DNA of 64,000 nucleotides from Mastigias papua (Eukaryota; Cnidaria; Scyphozoa; Rhizostomeae; Mastigiidae), in contig OZ025283.1 of NCBI GenBank assembly GCA_964019165.1, positions 2,673,501 through 2,737,500 on the forward strand, given 5' to 3'. Positions 33,045-45,738 of this stretch are shown piece by piece (positions within the stretch are counted from its first letter, which is position 1; each line of letters begins with the position of its first letter). The position numbers were made by a program, and so were the translations under genes. The notes below the pieces were generated by a model. It was not told where the DNA came from. It worked only from the letters and a program-made list of their open reading frames with translations, and ran no database searches.

Positions 33045-34250
33045 TCAGTTCAAATTTTGATATGTTTTCTGTTGTGAGTATTCCACTCTTTGTTGATCAC
33101 TTGTTGCATATCTCTGTTCTTCTTCCTCCAATTGCGTGGCAGAGCCACCAAGCATGGATGTAAATGTAGTACTATTCTTTTGAAATTTATTTTGTGTTTC
33201 TGGATGGCAATATGAAAAAACAGGTGACATGAAATGCTGTTGTGACTGCTGATGCAAAAACTGTTGGTTTGGATTGGTTGATATTGCTTGGGCTAGGATA
33301 GCAAGGCCATTTCCAAGTTGCTGTCCAAGAGCAGTCAATGATTTTGACATCTGACCAACCATTGCTTCCATGCCCTTTGCTGAATTTTGTAAGATTTCAG
33401 CAATTTTTTTCTTCAACTCAAGCTCCTCTCTAGCAACCCTTAACATAACTTCATCTCGTTGCCGTGAAGATAGTGGTTTTTCCATCTTTGAGCGCTTCTT
33501 ATCTTTTAATTGCAATGGCTTTGATGATTCTTCCTCATCCGAACTATCCAGTGGTCTAGCTTTCCTTTTTGGATATGCAGATGGCTCTTCTAGAATTTCT
33601 TCATCATTATCCTGTGGAATATCATTTGAAGTTGAATCATCTGACTCTACCTCATTCATGGTTTTAGTCATGACAGGGCCATCAATTCTTTTTACAGAGG
33701 GGCAACTACCCCAAATCATGAGAAGTTCATCCCAATTTTGAATAATTATCTTTCCACTGCCAGACCGTGTTCCTGCAACCACAGCCCTTTTAAAGTTTTG
33801 TCTGATAATCTTAATTCTGCTTTTAATCCTTCCATAACCAGTTTTAATTTGCTTCTTTTGCTCTGCAATAATTTTCTGTAACCGTAATTTTTCTTGGTCA
33901 TCAGCATCAGTGGGTAATTCATCAATCTCTTCCATTCCAAAGTCTTCTGATGGATACAATCTTGCCATTAGTTGCCGAATATCTTCATAAAATTTTATCA
34001 AGTCAGCTTCAATGTCCTTGCCTTCAAAGTCTTTTTTCACCTTGTATTCATAAAGACAACCAATCAAGCTTGTAATTTTTTCATCATTCCATGTCCATCG
34101 CCTTGACTTTGGCTCAGAAGAACTGTTTGACATATGTGAGGCATCTGAGAGTGTCTCTTGCTCTTCATTTAATATTTCATTGGCACTGTCTGGGAAGTTG
34201 TTAGCAGCATAGGATTGAGAAAATTTTGCTACAACTTTGCTTGAGGACAA
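33045..34250 (-). CDS. Harbinger Myb/SANT-like DNA-binding protein
   Basis: 401 codons, uninterrupted, from ATG at 34250. Residues about 45-125 form the trihelix/Myb-like domain (SRRWTWNDEKITSLIGCLYE, KFYEDIRQLMARLYP), with the first Trp pair as in SANT domains. An acidic middle is followed by the basic SSKPLQLKDKKRSKMEKPLS region, a coiled coil (REELELKKKIAEILQNS) and a Gln/Ser-rich C-terminus. In PIF/Harbinger systems this partner recruits the transposase to DNA ends and helps nuclear import. It is the least damaged gene of the element. Confidence 0.8.
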   Translation of the reverse strand: MSSSKVVAKFSQSYAANNFPDSANEILNEEQETLSDASHMSNSSSEPKSRRWTWNDEKITSLIGCLYEYKVKKDFEGKDIEADLIKFYEDIRQLMARLYPSEDFGMEEIDELPTDADDQEKLRLQKIIAEQKKQIKTGYGRIKSRIKIIRQNFKRAVVAGTRSGSGKIIIQNWDELLMIWGSCPSVKRIDGPVMTKTMNEVESDDSTSNDIPQDNDEEILEEPSAYPKRKARPLDSSDEEESSKPLQLKDKKRSKMEKPLSSRQRDEVMLRVAREELELKKKIAEILQNSAKGMEAMVGQMSKSLTALGQQLGNGLAILAQAISTNPNQQFLHQQSQQHFMSPVFSYCHPETQNKFQKNSTTFTSMLGGSATQLEEEEQRYATSDQQRVEYSQQKTYQNLN

Positions 34251-35160
34251 TCTGGAGAATAAATGTCAAGCTTTGTAAACAGTTGTAAAAATACTAATCT
34301 ATTGTCTATAATATACGGGACCCCTGTCTATTAATCTCAATAAAATTTGCCCCCTGCCTGTTGCATATTAACACCCCCTTCTACTAAACTGAAAATTTGC
34401 CAACATGCATACCCCCTTCTGTTAGCAACCCCTTTTTATTGAGAACTGGCCAACATGAAAACCCCCTTCTATTGATAATTGGCTGACATGAGGACCCCCC
34501 CTTCTATTTCCACCCCCTTCTAATATTAGAGATACTGGAGTCAGCCTATTGTAAAACCAAAGGAAATCTTGTCTGCAAAATTCTGGGAAGTTTTGATGCC
34601 CTGGGTGCATATTTTCGAAAAAAATCGACTTGATTTTCAAGGAGGCCACCAAAATAACAGAGAGATTACATAAAAGGTTCCCATACTCAGTGATAGTGGC
34701 CATGAAATAACCAATGTGGAAAATGAAAAATGCAACAAACGAGTGGCCTAACTGACTTTAAGAGATACAATACAATGAGTGGTCTGGCCTAATGCAACAG
34801 CATGCGGGAGATGCACTAATGCAAAGTGGTTTAATATAACTGAATATAGGAGACACACTGATATGTTTTGATGCATAAAACTAACATACCTTTTATTCGC
34901 GCTCATTTCTCCAGAATTGGCCGCCATAATTGCTAAATTACCGATGTCCATCCCAGAAGGCCATTCTCTCGTGTTTTGAAAATTCATTTCGCCCCGAAAC
35001 GAAAAAAGTTTCTGCTCACATGAAAATTTCAGACCGACCTGGAAACTCAAACCGACCTGAGAAAGCGAAACGAATTTCAGGTCGACCTGAGTTTCATTTC
35101 GCCTTCGTCATGTGAGCACTCTACCTTTGAACCAGGGGCTTTGACCGCAGACCGAAATGA
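34251..35160. other. Harbinger 5' non-coding region with CCCCCTTCT repeats
   Basis: No gene. Between 34320 and 34530 several copies of ACCCCCTTCTA-type units, spaced 25-45 bases, are present (near 34370, 34408, 34460, 34496 and 34512). Similar units occur at 41535-41640 outside this element. Confidence 0.55.
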
Positions 35161-35219
35161 GTTTCAAACCGATCTGAGTGTCAGGTCGGTTTGAGTTTTC
35201 TCATGTGAGGGCAGTCTTA

Positions 35220-38200
35220 GAGAATTGAGGAGATGAGAGCAGGTCACATTAACCGAGACTGTAATTCGAGGTCGAAGTGCTTTCATTGCCAAGGAAGGCA
35301 CCATTCATCGATTTGTGGATCGCGTGCAGAAAATCAGACATTCGCAGGGAACCAGTTACCCAGACCGCAGGTAACGTCAGGTATACGCTCATCACAGACC
35401 GTTCCGCAAAACGCAGTGCCGAACGCTCAAGTAAGTACCAATCTTTATATTTCACAAGACGTGAATAATCACGCTACTCTGTTACAAACTGCGAAAGCAG
35501 AAGTCCACAAAGTTGATAATCCTTTTGAGAAGTGCAATGTAAGGGTTATTTTAGATTCGTGCTCTCAGAAGAGTTATATAACAACACGGTTGAGAGAACG
35601 ATTAAATCTACCTACTGTTGCATCGAGTAAGGTTTTGATAAAAGAATTTGGAACCGATAAAGGAACTCTAAGAGCTTGTGATTCTGTACAATTAGCAACC
35701 AAAGGTGCAGATAAATTAACTGTTTATATCAACGCTTTTGTGGTACCTCTGATATGTAGCCTGTTGTCAAACCAAGCTATTAACGTTGCGCAATATATGT
35801 ACCCTCACCTAAGACATTTACCCTTAGCCGATTGTGGGGATGGAACTGTAGAATTAGAAGTAGATGTCATGATAGGCGCTGACTATGTACACAAGTTTTT
35901 ACTTGATCATGTTGTACGGGGGGAGCAACCCCTAAGCCCTGTGGCAATTCTAACACGATTCGGATTCGTTTTGAGTGGTCCCGTTCAAATTCCCGCCCAA
36001 AACAAGTGTTCGTCAAACGTAACCGTCGCTCATGTGCTGAACATTGGTGCTGAAATACAGGACTCAAGTAGCCATGTAAACGAACAATTGAAAACGTTTT
36101 GGGAATTAGAAAATTTAGGAGCTAAAGACGATAAAACGCCATTCGAAGTGAATCACTTCATGCGAGATAAAATTATGTTTGATGGAGAACGCTATGAAGT
36201 GTCTCTACCCGTTAAAGATCTAAGGTCTGTAATTCCAGACAACTATGTTTTAGCAGAAAAACGCTTAAAATCTCTTTTAAGTCGATTGAAACTGAAACCA
36301 GAAGTATTCGAACAGTATAAAGACGTTATTAGAGAACAAATCGCTTCGGGGGTAGTTGAGTACGCAAATGACAGTCAAAAATCAACAGGAACGACTCACT
36401 ATATCCCGCATTCAGGTGTTTTCAAGGAAGATAGACAAACCACCAAATTAAGGGTAGTGTACGATGCCAGTTCAAAAGTTGCAGGTGAAATCAGCTTGAA
36501 TGAATGTTTACATCCAGGCCCAAACTTATTGCCATTGATTTTCGACGTACTGTTACGATTCCGTATGAACAAAATAGCACTCATCGGAGATCTAGAAAAG
36601 GCCTTTCTGTAGATTTCTATTAATCCAGATCAACGCGATTTACTACGCTTTTTATGAGTAGATGATTCGGATCCGGAAAAAGCAAAAATTGTCAAACTTA
36701 GATTCACTAGATTAGCTTTTGGCCTACCTTGTTCACCATATATTTTGAATGCAACGATTCGACATCATCTGGAAGAGTATCAAGCGTCTGATTCAGAATT
36801 TGTAACAAATCTTATTAACTCGTTATACGTTGACGATTACGCTTCCTCATTTAATTCTAAAGCTGAAGCATTTGAGATGTATCGAAAACTAAAAGAAACT
36901 TTCAAAAATGGCGGCTTTAATATGCACAAATGGGGGTCCAATAGCCCTACACTTCTGGAAGAAATTGACTTAGTAGAAAATTCGCATCAAAACAGCTTAC
37001 AGATCGCAAGTAAATCTGCAAAATCGAACGAAAGTAATGAAACGAAAGTTTTAGGAGTTTCATGGGACCAAAAGTCCGATAAATTGTCTTTTGATTTATC
37101 CGTAATTACCAATAATGCTACGCCCGAACACATAACGAAGCGCTTGATTTTGAGTACGATCGCGCAGTTCTACGATCCGCTCGGTTTGTTGTCGCCTGTT
37201 ATCGTACCGCTAAAGCAGATCTTTCAGGAAGTGTGTAAAATAAAAACAAAGTGGGACGTTGACTTACCGAAGGATATTTGTGATAGGTGGTGCGTCATGA
37301 TGTCGGACATTAAACGAAAAACATCGATAACAATTGATCGCTGCATATTGTCGGAAATATCATTTGGTGACATTAAAGCGATTGAACTACACGGTTTTGC
37401 AGACGCTAGTAATGTTGCATATGGCGGTGTCGTTTATGTAAGAGTCGTGACGCAACAAGTCAATGTTGTTCGATTGATCGCAGCCAAGTCTACATTAGCG
37501 CCATTGAAAGGAGAAACAACTCCACGATTAGAGTTAAAGGCTGCCCTAGTGCTAGCACACTTACTCATTTCCGTAAAAAACGCAATTCAACAGTGTTACG
37601 ATATAGTGAATGTATTTTGTTGGTTGGATTCCAATGTTGTACTATATTGGATCTATAATGATTCTAAAAAACAAACCAGGTTCCTCGAGAATCGTTTAAG
37701 AAAAATAAGGGATATGGTTAGCAAACAAAGTTGGAGCTATTGTCCAACTCAACATAACCCAGCAGATATTGTTTCTCGAGGTATGTCTGTTTCGAAGCCA
37801 GTAGAAAGTAGTTTATGGTGGGAAGGACCCGAATTTCTTAAGACAGACAAGATGTATTGGCCAACATTTGAAGGGGCAACTAAGGAAGGAAAAATATCAG
37901 ACTCAGAAAAATCCGCAGTTTTGTTGATATGTAATAACTCCAATGTCTCCAACTTGAACGCAATAATACCGTGCGAAAATTACAATTCTTTTGATAAACT
38001 CATTCGTGTGACAGTTTTAGTACTAAAATTCGTAAAGTTGCTACGTCGCGAAATCTCGAAAGAAAAGAATGTTGACATATTTCCTGCAGAATTATCCAAT
38101 GTTGCAAAAACACTTTGGTATAAAGAAGCGCAAAAATCGTTTGAGGAGGACAAAAATTTCGACAAAACAAAATTGAACTTGAATGTTTTTACCGATTCAA

Positions 38201-39510
38201 AGGGTATTTTACGCACAAAAGGGAGAAGTGACAACGCCCCCTTGCCTTATGAAACAAAATTCCCGGTTCTATTACCAAGAAGGCATCATATTTCGTTGTT
38301 ACTTGTTTTGAGAAGCCATGAAATCGTGAAACATAATGGAGTACAAGAAACCCTTACACAAGTACGTTCTGAATATTGGATACTTAGAGGTAGACAATTA
38401 GTGAAATCGATTTTATTGAAGTGCGCCACATGCAAACAAATTGTAGGAAAGCCTTATGATACACCGAGTGTGCCTCCACTACTACCATTTCGTGTGTCTG
38501 ATGACGCTGCGTTTTCGCATATAGGAGTTGATTTTGCTGGCCTTCTTTACGTCAGAGATATTTATAGCAAAGAAAAGCAATCTAACAAATGCTATATCGC
38601 CTTGTTTTCGTGTGCAAGCACACGCGCCATACACTTAGAACTCGTTCCTGATCTCCAAGGTAGTACCTTTTTACGCGCCTTGAAACGATTTATGGGTCGA
38701 CGTGGAATACCGGCCAGAGTACTATCAGACAATGGGAAAACGTTTATAGACTTCATGGTTCAAAAGTTTGTTAATAGTAAGGGTATTGAATGGAAATTTA
38801 ACATTCCTAAGGCTAGCTGGTGGGGTGGCATGTTCGAAATAATGGTCAAACTAACAAAGCGATGTTTGAGAAAGACACTTAAAAATGCATGTTTACAATA
38901 TGAAGAACTAGAAACAATACTAATAGAAACCAAGGGTATATTAAATTCGCGTCCTCTTACATTCTTATACGATGATGTTTCTGAACCACCGCTAACACCA
39001 TCATGTCTCGTAACTGGTCGACGGTTATTAGATAAAACGAGTATATCGTCAGAAAACGTGATTTCAAATAAAGTTACCTTAACGAAACGATCTCAATATC
39101 TTGAAACTCTTCTCGCAAGAATGTTTACTCAGTGGAAACGTGAATATTTGACGTTGCTTCGCGAAAGGTATATGTCAAAAAACGAATGTTTACGAAAAGT
39201 ACCGAAAATCGGAGATATTGTAACGATTTATAACGACAAAACACAACGTCAAAGATGGAAACTAGGAAAAGTTGAACGTCTTTTACCAGGTAAAGATGGT
39301 ATTGTACGTGCCGTAGAAGTCCGTACAGTTGATCATTCTGGCAAGACAATAAATATGAAACGACCTATTCAACATTTATATCCTATTGAAGTCGAAGAAA
39401 GGTTGATATCGTCGTCGGACAGTGATAATGGAACTTCCTCGCATGAGAAAATTGTAACAATCACCGCAGTCAGGGACGAAGACATTCCTCATATGATCAC
39501 CGGAGTTTGA
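35220..39510 (+). pseudogene. pol: BEL Gag zinc-knuckle end and Pol (protease, RT, RNase H, integrase)
   Basis: After the Harbinger, GHINRDCNSRSKCFHCQGRH continues the knuckles; the first CxxC is missing where the frame changes near 35228. Protease: VILDSCSQKSYITTRL. RT has IGDLEKAFL, then two nonsense codons (TAG 36610-36612 and TGA 36655-36657), then LAFGLPCSPYILN and the active site LYVDDYASSF. RNase H: LHGFADASNVAYGG. Integrase: HHCC zinc region (HEIVKHNGVQETL, CATCKQIVG) and Asp/Asp/Glu in GVDFAGLL, LSDNGKTF and WWGGMFEIMVK. The two stops look like CAG-to-TAG and TGG-to-TGA transitions. The 921-codon part 36745-39510 is intact. Confidence 0.9.
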
Positions 39511-39593
39511 ATAAATTCGTATATTTATCATACAATTTCATTGCTGACCCTATCGTTTTTAGATTGATTTCTTAATCAATCAAGGGGGGAGGA

Positions 39594-40106
39594 TGAAGCA
39601 TTACATCATATAGCCAGACTGCGCATCCGTTTTAACGATAGCTAATAATATCGGAGCTTCACATAGAGCCAACACTTAGCCTTTGAATCGATCACGAAAG
39701 GACGGAAATTGGTTTTAACTCGCACTCGTTCACTCAAACAAGAATTCGCTTAACAGAACTATTATCGTGTTAGCAAGTATACGGAATTTATCGAGACATT
39801 TCGAGAACAATTTATTGTCTCTAATCTCGCAGTCGAATTCGCGGAATAGTGGATGTGTTTACGTGAGACTCTCATTTACAGTAGTCAAGAACGTCATCTT
39901 ATCGAATTTATCGCCTTTATTTATATATGGAAATATGTTGATTGTTGTTTGTGGAGTTAAAAAATGTCAAAAAGTAATCTAAGGTTTTCTTGTCTTATGC
40001 CATTTTCCTTTAATATAAAGAACAGGGAATTCTCTGGAGTTGTGGTCCGCTCAGAGGGTCATAACATATTCCAGCGCGCGGGAAATAAGTAAAAATTTCC
40101 CCAACG
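39594..40106 (+). repeat. 3' LTR of BEL element
   Basis: 513 bp, about 98 % identical to 29343-29855. It ends CCCCAACG instead of CCCCAACA and is followed by the target duplication GGGCA. Confidence 0.93.
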
Positions 40107-40111
40107 GGGCA

Positions 40112-42185
40112 CAGTGTTATGACGTAGCATAATGTTACTGGCATGTTAGTTTAGTGTTAACGTAAAGGAAATGATGGCAATCAGTTATAGGCAAAACACA
40201 CAATGAATGAGTCGATGCAATGCAAAAGAAAATATCTAAGCTGTAAGTGCTGTAGGACTACATGCATTTTTTATAACAAACCGGTTGTAACATACGGTAG
40301 GCTCCTGTTTTCGAAAGTTAAGAAACAACCCTGCCACCTTAAAAAAGGCCAAGAAACTTATAATTTGCATGTTTACTGTTACGAAATGATAATCGAAACA
40401 GTTTTGACATCGAACATCACTGTACATTGCAACGCTATACATGACATGCAGTTTGCATTCATTCTTAGTAAATTGTACACTTATGAAGTTTCCATATAAC
40501 GATCTGTTTTGACTTCAATGTGACATTGATGAAGCTACACACAACATGAAATGCATATAATACACATATTGTGCACACAATACTGTTAGGTTGATGAAGG
40601 GGAAATTGCGTTAAATGAGTCTTGAGTTTGTTAGAGAGGAGACTCACTACCTTTGTCTCAGCTGAGAGGCCGTTCCATACTTTTTCACCTCTGTGAGAGA
40701 ACTCTATTTACCCATTTGAGGTAGTTTTCTGTGAGTGGAGTAGTGAAAATTTGTGAAAACCATTGTTAGGTTCCGTGGAGCTGTTTGAGATTTTCCATAC
40801 GCTTTGACACCTTAACAGAGCTCTTTCTTCTTTAATCATTCATTTACTTTCACACGCAGCTGACATAGATTATGTATGAGTAGTTGTTGCGATATGCAAT
40901 AATATCGTTCTTCACTATATGCACAGCCTAAGTATAACCCTAACATTAGTCATAAGTACATACACAGAGTTGTTTTTGCAACTTGTTTATTAACCATGTT
41001 TACGTAAATCTTGTATCCTGTTATTGTTACTTTTGATTGGTAGAAATTTATAGATTCTTTTAATTTGTATACAAAAAAGAGACTTGGAGAGTGAAACAGC
41101 AAGGTAGTTGAATAGCTGGACAGAGTTCAAGAAAGAGATGGAAGTAGAAAGAGAGGGAGAATAGGGTAGATTTAAAAGTATTGAAGTTTGATTTGAATTG
41201 TTTTGAATGAAGAGTAACAAGTTATGAAACTTGTCATCTCTCTGGTTCTCTTGGCACTTTTAACACCGCTGCCCTGAACCTGCAGATAGTCAGTGTTGGT
41301 TTGCTGAATAATTTCTACAGGCTATTTACTTCACCTTGAAAGCAAGTGTAAAAAGTTCATTACCTAAGAAATTTAAGAAACATGTAAGACACTTTTGATA
41401 GCAACATAACCAGAAAATTTAAGGAACTGTCTACCAGCACCAGACTTTACTTTCTTATAAGAAAATTAGTGTACCACAGCCTCATGTGCTTACTCTGCTT
41501 ACCCAGAACTTACAATACCGTACTGCTTCGATCAAACACCCCCCTTCTTGTTAATGCCCCCTTCTTTTTAACACCCCCCTCGAATAAACGCCCCCTATTT
41601 TAAGTTTATTTTTCAATAAACACCCCCTTCTAGTAAGGTGGGGGACTAGTCGAAACTCTTATATTGTGGAAAAATATTCAATTTTGAGCTGTTTGCATTT
41701 CTTGGTCTATTGGATATCTGAGATGTGGATTCTAATGCTTGCTGTGGTATTCACTGCTTTTAAATACTAACAAAAATACTTTTACTTAGACTAGGTACAA
41801 TGTTGCTCTGTTACATCTTCTACTTTTATGCAATAGTTAGTCAGTGACAGCTATATTGTGGTTATAAGAAACCCTATAAACCATATGTTGTTAGAAAGCT
41901 CTGAATCTCAAGAATTTGAATCTCCCGCCATTGTCTCCCATCCATACAAAAATCCCGCTGAAAGTCCTGTTATTCATACTTCTAAGAACAAAGGATAGAT
42001 CCACCATTATTGCCAAAGAGAGCTGTGATTGGTCAATTCAAAAAAGACTGCGTTGTGATTGGTTTGTCGTTTTCAGCTGCAACCGGAAATGATTCAGTAG
42101 AGTTACATCGTATCAGACAGTTGTCAACAAAGTTTCGATTCTGCTACCTTTACAATTATAGAGAATACTTGTCCGAGATTTGTAA
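40112..42185. other. Intergenic region, CCCCCTTCT repeat cluster at 41535-41640
   Basis: A 98-codon plus frame (40203-40499) has odd composition and matches nothing; I do not call it a gene. Near 41535-41640 there are five or so units of AACACCCCCTTCT or AACGCCCCCTATT spaced about 20-30 bases. No other feature is seen. Confidence 0.45.
41535..41640. repeat. Short CCCCC-rich direct-repeat cluster
   Basis: Units of ACACCCCCCTTCTTGTTA type recur at intervals of about 20-30 bases, with AATAAACGCCCCC and AATAAACACCCCC variants. Related units lie in the Harbinger element at 34320-34530. Confidence 0.55.
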
Positions 42186-43319
42186 TGGGGAGAACTAAGT
42201 TTAAGATTCGCTATTCATTTCGTGGAAGACAATAACGACAGTACAGAAAGCTACCAATCGAAGTTGTTGATGAAACTTTAGCCTCTTACACGCCGGTAGA
42301 AGCCACTGACAGGCCAGTTACATCGATCACATCTGCAACTGGTAAGAAAATGGAACTTCTTGGTTTAGGGATTTCTCCAGATATGATGGACATTAAAGCC
42401 AATAACATCCCAAAGCCAACAGATTCATTTATGATCGTTCAGATGTCCTCATTAAACCGACTTCTTTCTTTTGCTTGTTGTCCCTTGTGTAAACAAAGTG
42501 GGATAACATTTTCGCTCATGGATGGTAAAGAGATGGGGTTTGCTGTAAAAGGTAAACTAGTTTGTACCAGTTGCGAGCAGTCCTTTGCTGAATCTTATTT
42601 GAGTGAGAGAGTTAGTGGTTCATGATCAAGTAAAGTCCCATTCGAAGTAAATCTAAGATCCACATTTGCTTTCATGGGTATTGGTTGTGGTTATAGTGCC
42701 ATCAGAGATTGGTCAACAGTGATGAATACACCCAGCTATTTGAGTAAGTTGGCTTTTCAGAGTGCAAAGAGCAACATTATATCTGGTAGCAGGGAGTCTT
42801 TTGAGGAGATTTCAAGAAGGTCTGTTGAAAAGATCCGTGAAAGATATGGAGAGCTTGGCATTGTCCCTGATAAGGATGATGTGTTAGATATTGCTGTATC
42901 TTATGAAGGGAGTTGGCATCGTCGTGGACATTCATCCCACACTGGCTTAGGGGTTGTAAGTGATCTATTAACAGGTCTACCACTTGATTTCCAAGCTGCA
43001 AAGTGTAGTAAAAACTATGATGGCTCAGCAAACTCAATGGAGCAGCACTGTGCACTTTTACTTTTGCAGAGGTCTGTTGCGAAGCATTGTCTTAGATATA
43101 CTTGTATGCTGTCTGATGGTGACAGTAAATCATATAATTATATTGTTAAAGAAAAGGTTTATGGCAATGAAAAGTCAATAAGCAAAGAAGAATGCATAAA
43201 CCATGTATCAAAAAGGATGGGCACTGCATTAAAAAATCTGAAAGACCAGTGCACTGCTAGAGGGGAACAAATAGGTGGGAAAGGAAACCTTACCAATGAT
43301 CTCTATATACTAAGATCCC

Positions 43320-45738
43320 TATATGATACTTTATGCCAAACCAATCAGATTGCTTGAAATTGTACCACGTGACCACTTTTTAGCCCGATTTTAATGACAC
43401 TTCTCCTCCTAGACCTGTTGGGGGATTATGACCAAACTCGGTTTAGGGGTTCACCTTGGGGTCTACTTACTCATAAAGGAGGGATTTATCCATATCTGTT
43501 CTTTTCGCCGAGATATTCCACTTTCAACGTATGGCCATTGCTTTCCTATACCCTCCACCATGCTCACTTGACACCTCTGCGCAGGACTGTTGCTTTCACG
43601 TTGGCGAAAGTTCATGTAGGATGATGTTGCTGTGTGTGATCGCGAGGAGACTTTTGTCACTGTCTTTCCAGGTAAACCGACTCTGTTTTCTGTAGATAGA
43701 TTTATTTAAGATTCCATGTATGTCCTTTGTCCATTTCATCTGTATTCTGCTGTTGCCAGCCATTTATTTCTATCTCTTTCAACCAGATTCAACCACCTTC
43801 CCTCGAGGGTATTGACGCCATGACAGTTCTTCTTCAAGTTGTTTGATTCTATGTGCTAAATCACCATGCTTTTACTGCTAAATTGTGAAACATATTCAAC
43901 ATATGTTTGAATCTCTATTCTGTGCTAGACTATGGCAGTTTGTTTGCTCTTCATGCATATTTTGATGACAAGGAATGGCGTGCGTGCTGTTTTCATTTGG
44001 GAATGTTTTGATTTGCACTACCGTAATATTGCCGTGTGACTTGGAGGAGAATTTCATCGTTCAGCTTTCAGTTTAGTGCTTTTTTCGCCTGATGTCATTT
44101 GCTACGTTATCCTACTTTTCTTACTAAATTGTCATGAAATGATTACTGTATGTTTACTGTTGTATTCCTTGCTAGCTTGGAATCTATCCATTGCTTTTAC
44201 CACATGTACGAATGGCATAGGATATGGTTATATTTGGCGATAAAATATTGGTATGTGGAATGCTTTCACTGAAGTATGTATAGGGCTATTGCTGAATTTG
44301 GTTACTATAATTTTGCAGTTTTTACTTTCACCCTTTACTTTCATCGTAGTTTGTATGGTGAAATGCAAGGGGATTCCCAAGTTCATCTCACGATCTCAAA
44401 TACCTGTTGTCCTTTGTTTTGGAATTTAATTGCGGTCTTTTGAGGGTGATTCCATAACTTTGCTTCAGGGGCATTAAGATCATGGTAGTTCCCCTAAGTT
44501 TTTGCTTGATGTTCTGTTCTAAAGTACCGTTTTGTTACTGCAGAAGTATCATTATGATATTCAGGAGACATTTAATGCACTATTTGCTTATGTACTAGGA
44601 GCTTTTAACTTGCTCTTAATTCTTAGTATATGCACATGACATGGATGTTAGGATGTCTCAAGAGGTAGGCCACTTTGTTTACGTTTGAGATATTGCCCTT
44701 CAACTCGACTTTACTCCTTGATGTTATCATACATATTTTACAGTCAAACACTAGGATGTCACCAACTGTATTCTCAGCTCAGTAGCTCTCTTTTCATTTT
44801 GTTTTCACTCTATTTACAGTAGGCCTCATTGTTATTTCCACTATAGATGGTAGAGTTATTTTGGTGAAGTCATATTAAAGGTGTTCTATTAAACTAAATA
44901 TTCTTTTGTTGGCACGCAGTTGCCCTTCTTTCTCAGATCATTTGATATAAATTCCATTACTGAATTCCATAGACCATTCTGCACATGATGATACACTCTT
45001 AAGGGAGGAAAGTATCTTGCCCCCACTCAAGTAATACCTTCATTTGACATCTTAGTTGGTAATGCAGGATATATATTATGACTCAATTCAAAGAATTACT
45101 GACTTCCATGGATCACTCTGCATATGATAGTATAGTTTGTTTAGGAATGAATTAGTACTAGATAGCAACATTTTGATTTATGGAGCCACTTTCTTCTATC
45201 CAACTACCATTATTGTTTGAAATCTGAATTTCACATGGTTGTAACAGATACGTTAGTACTGGATAGCTGCTTTATTTGTTTTGTATAGCCATAACCTATG
45301 AACTCCCCCCAAGAACTTTGGTTGAAATCTAATATGATGATTCATGCTGCTCAATCATGGGCTTTACACTCTGTTATATATATAAAGCTGTGATATAGGA
45401 ATACTAAGCAATATTCTTTTGTTTTATCACCTTGAACTACACAGTCCTATCACAGATTCCAGTTGTATAACACCTACATTTATGGGTCAGACGTGATCCT
45501 TTACCTCTGTAGACAAGATTAGTGGTCACCTACACGATAACAGAACCACTCATACCTGCCAATTCATGTGCTATATTGTATCTGTTATGAAATCCTAACA
45601 TTATATCACTAGATTTTACAAAACTCCTTAAGTTAGAATTGAGTGAAGCAGGAGACAATATGTAATGTAGTTTCATTAGCGCCGCATCGTAGAGAGCATT
45701 TTAAACAATTCTGTGCATAATTCATATAATATAGACTA
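43320..45738. other. Non-coding insert inside the Phantom transposase
   Basis: About 2.4 kb with no credible gene. The left boundary falls near 43312-43328; CTCTATATACTAAGAT there resembles CTTATTACTAAGAT at 46277-46290, a possible imperfect target duplication of the whole 43.3-46.27 kb insert. It could be a non-autonomous element or an intron; I cannot decide. Confidence 0.4.

Larger units (their letters stand above)
31011..35216. mobile_element. Harbinger/PIF DNA transposon (4206 bp)
   Basis: Terminal inverted repeats of about 54 bp start GACTACCCTCACATGAG (31011) and end with the complement of GACTGCCCTCACATGAG (35216). TTA on both sides (31008-31010 and 35217-35219) is the Harbinger target duplication. 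Two convergent genes are present: a DDE transposase (plus) and a Myb/SANT-like protein (minus), the standard PIF/Harbinger pair. Further CAAACCGACCTGA-type subterminal repeats occur at both ends (for example 35030-35090). It inserted into BEL Gag. Confidence 0.93.
29343..40106 (+). mobile_element. BEL/Pao LTR retrotransposon (nested Harbinger inside)
   Basis: Two 513-bp LTRs (29343-29855 and 39594-40106) differ at about ten positions. GGGCA flanks both ends (29338-29342 and 40107-40111). A tRNA-type primer site TGGTGCCGTGACCCGGGA follows the 5' LTR, and a polypurine tract CAAGGGGGGAGGA precedes the 3' LTR. Gag and Pol are in one frame with three point nonsense codons, and a 4.2-kb Harbinger transposon splits Gag. 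The element is about 6.5 kb without that insertion, a usual BEL size. Confidence 0.95.

Noticed and set aside
40203..40499. 98-codon frame after the BEL element
   Set aside because: Composition is odd, no similarity or splice context; not supported as a gene.
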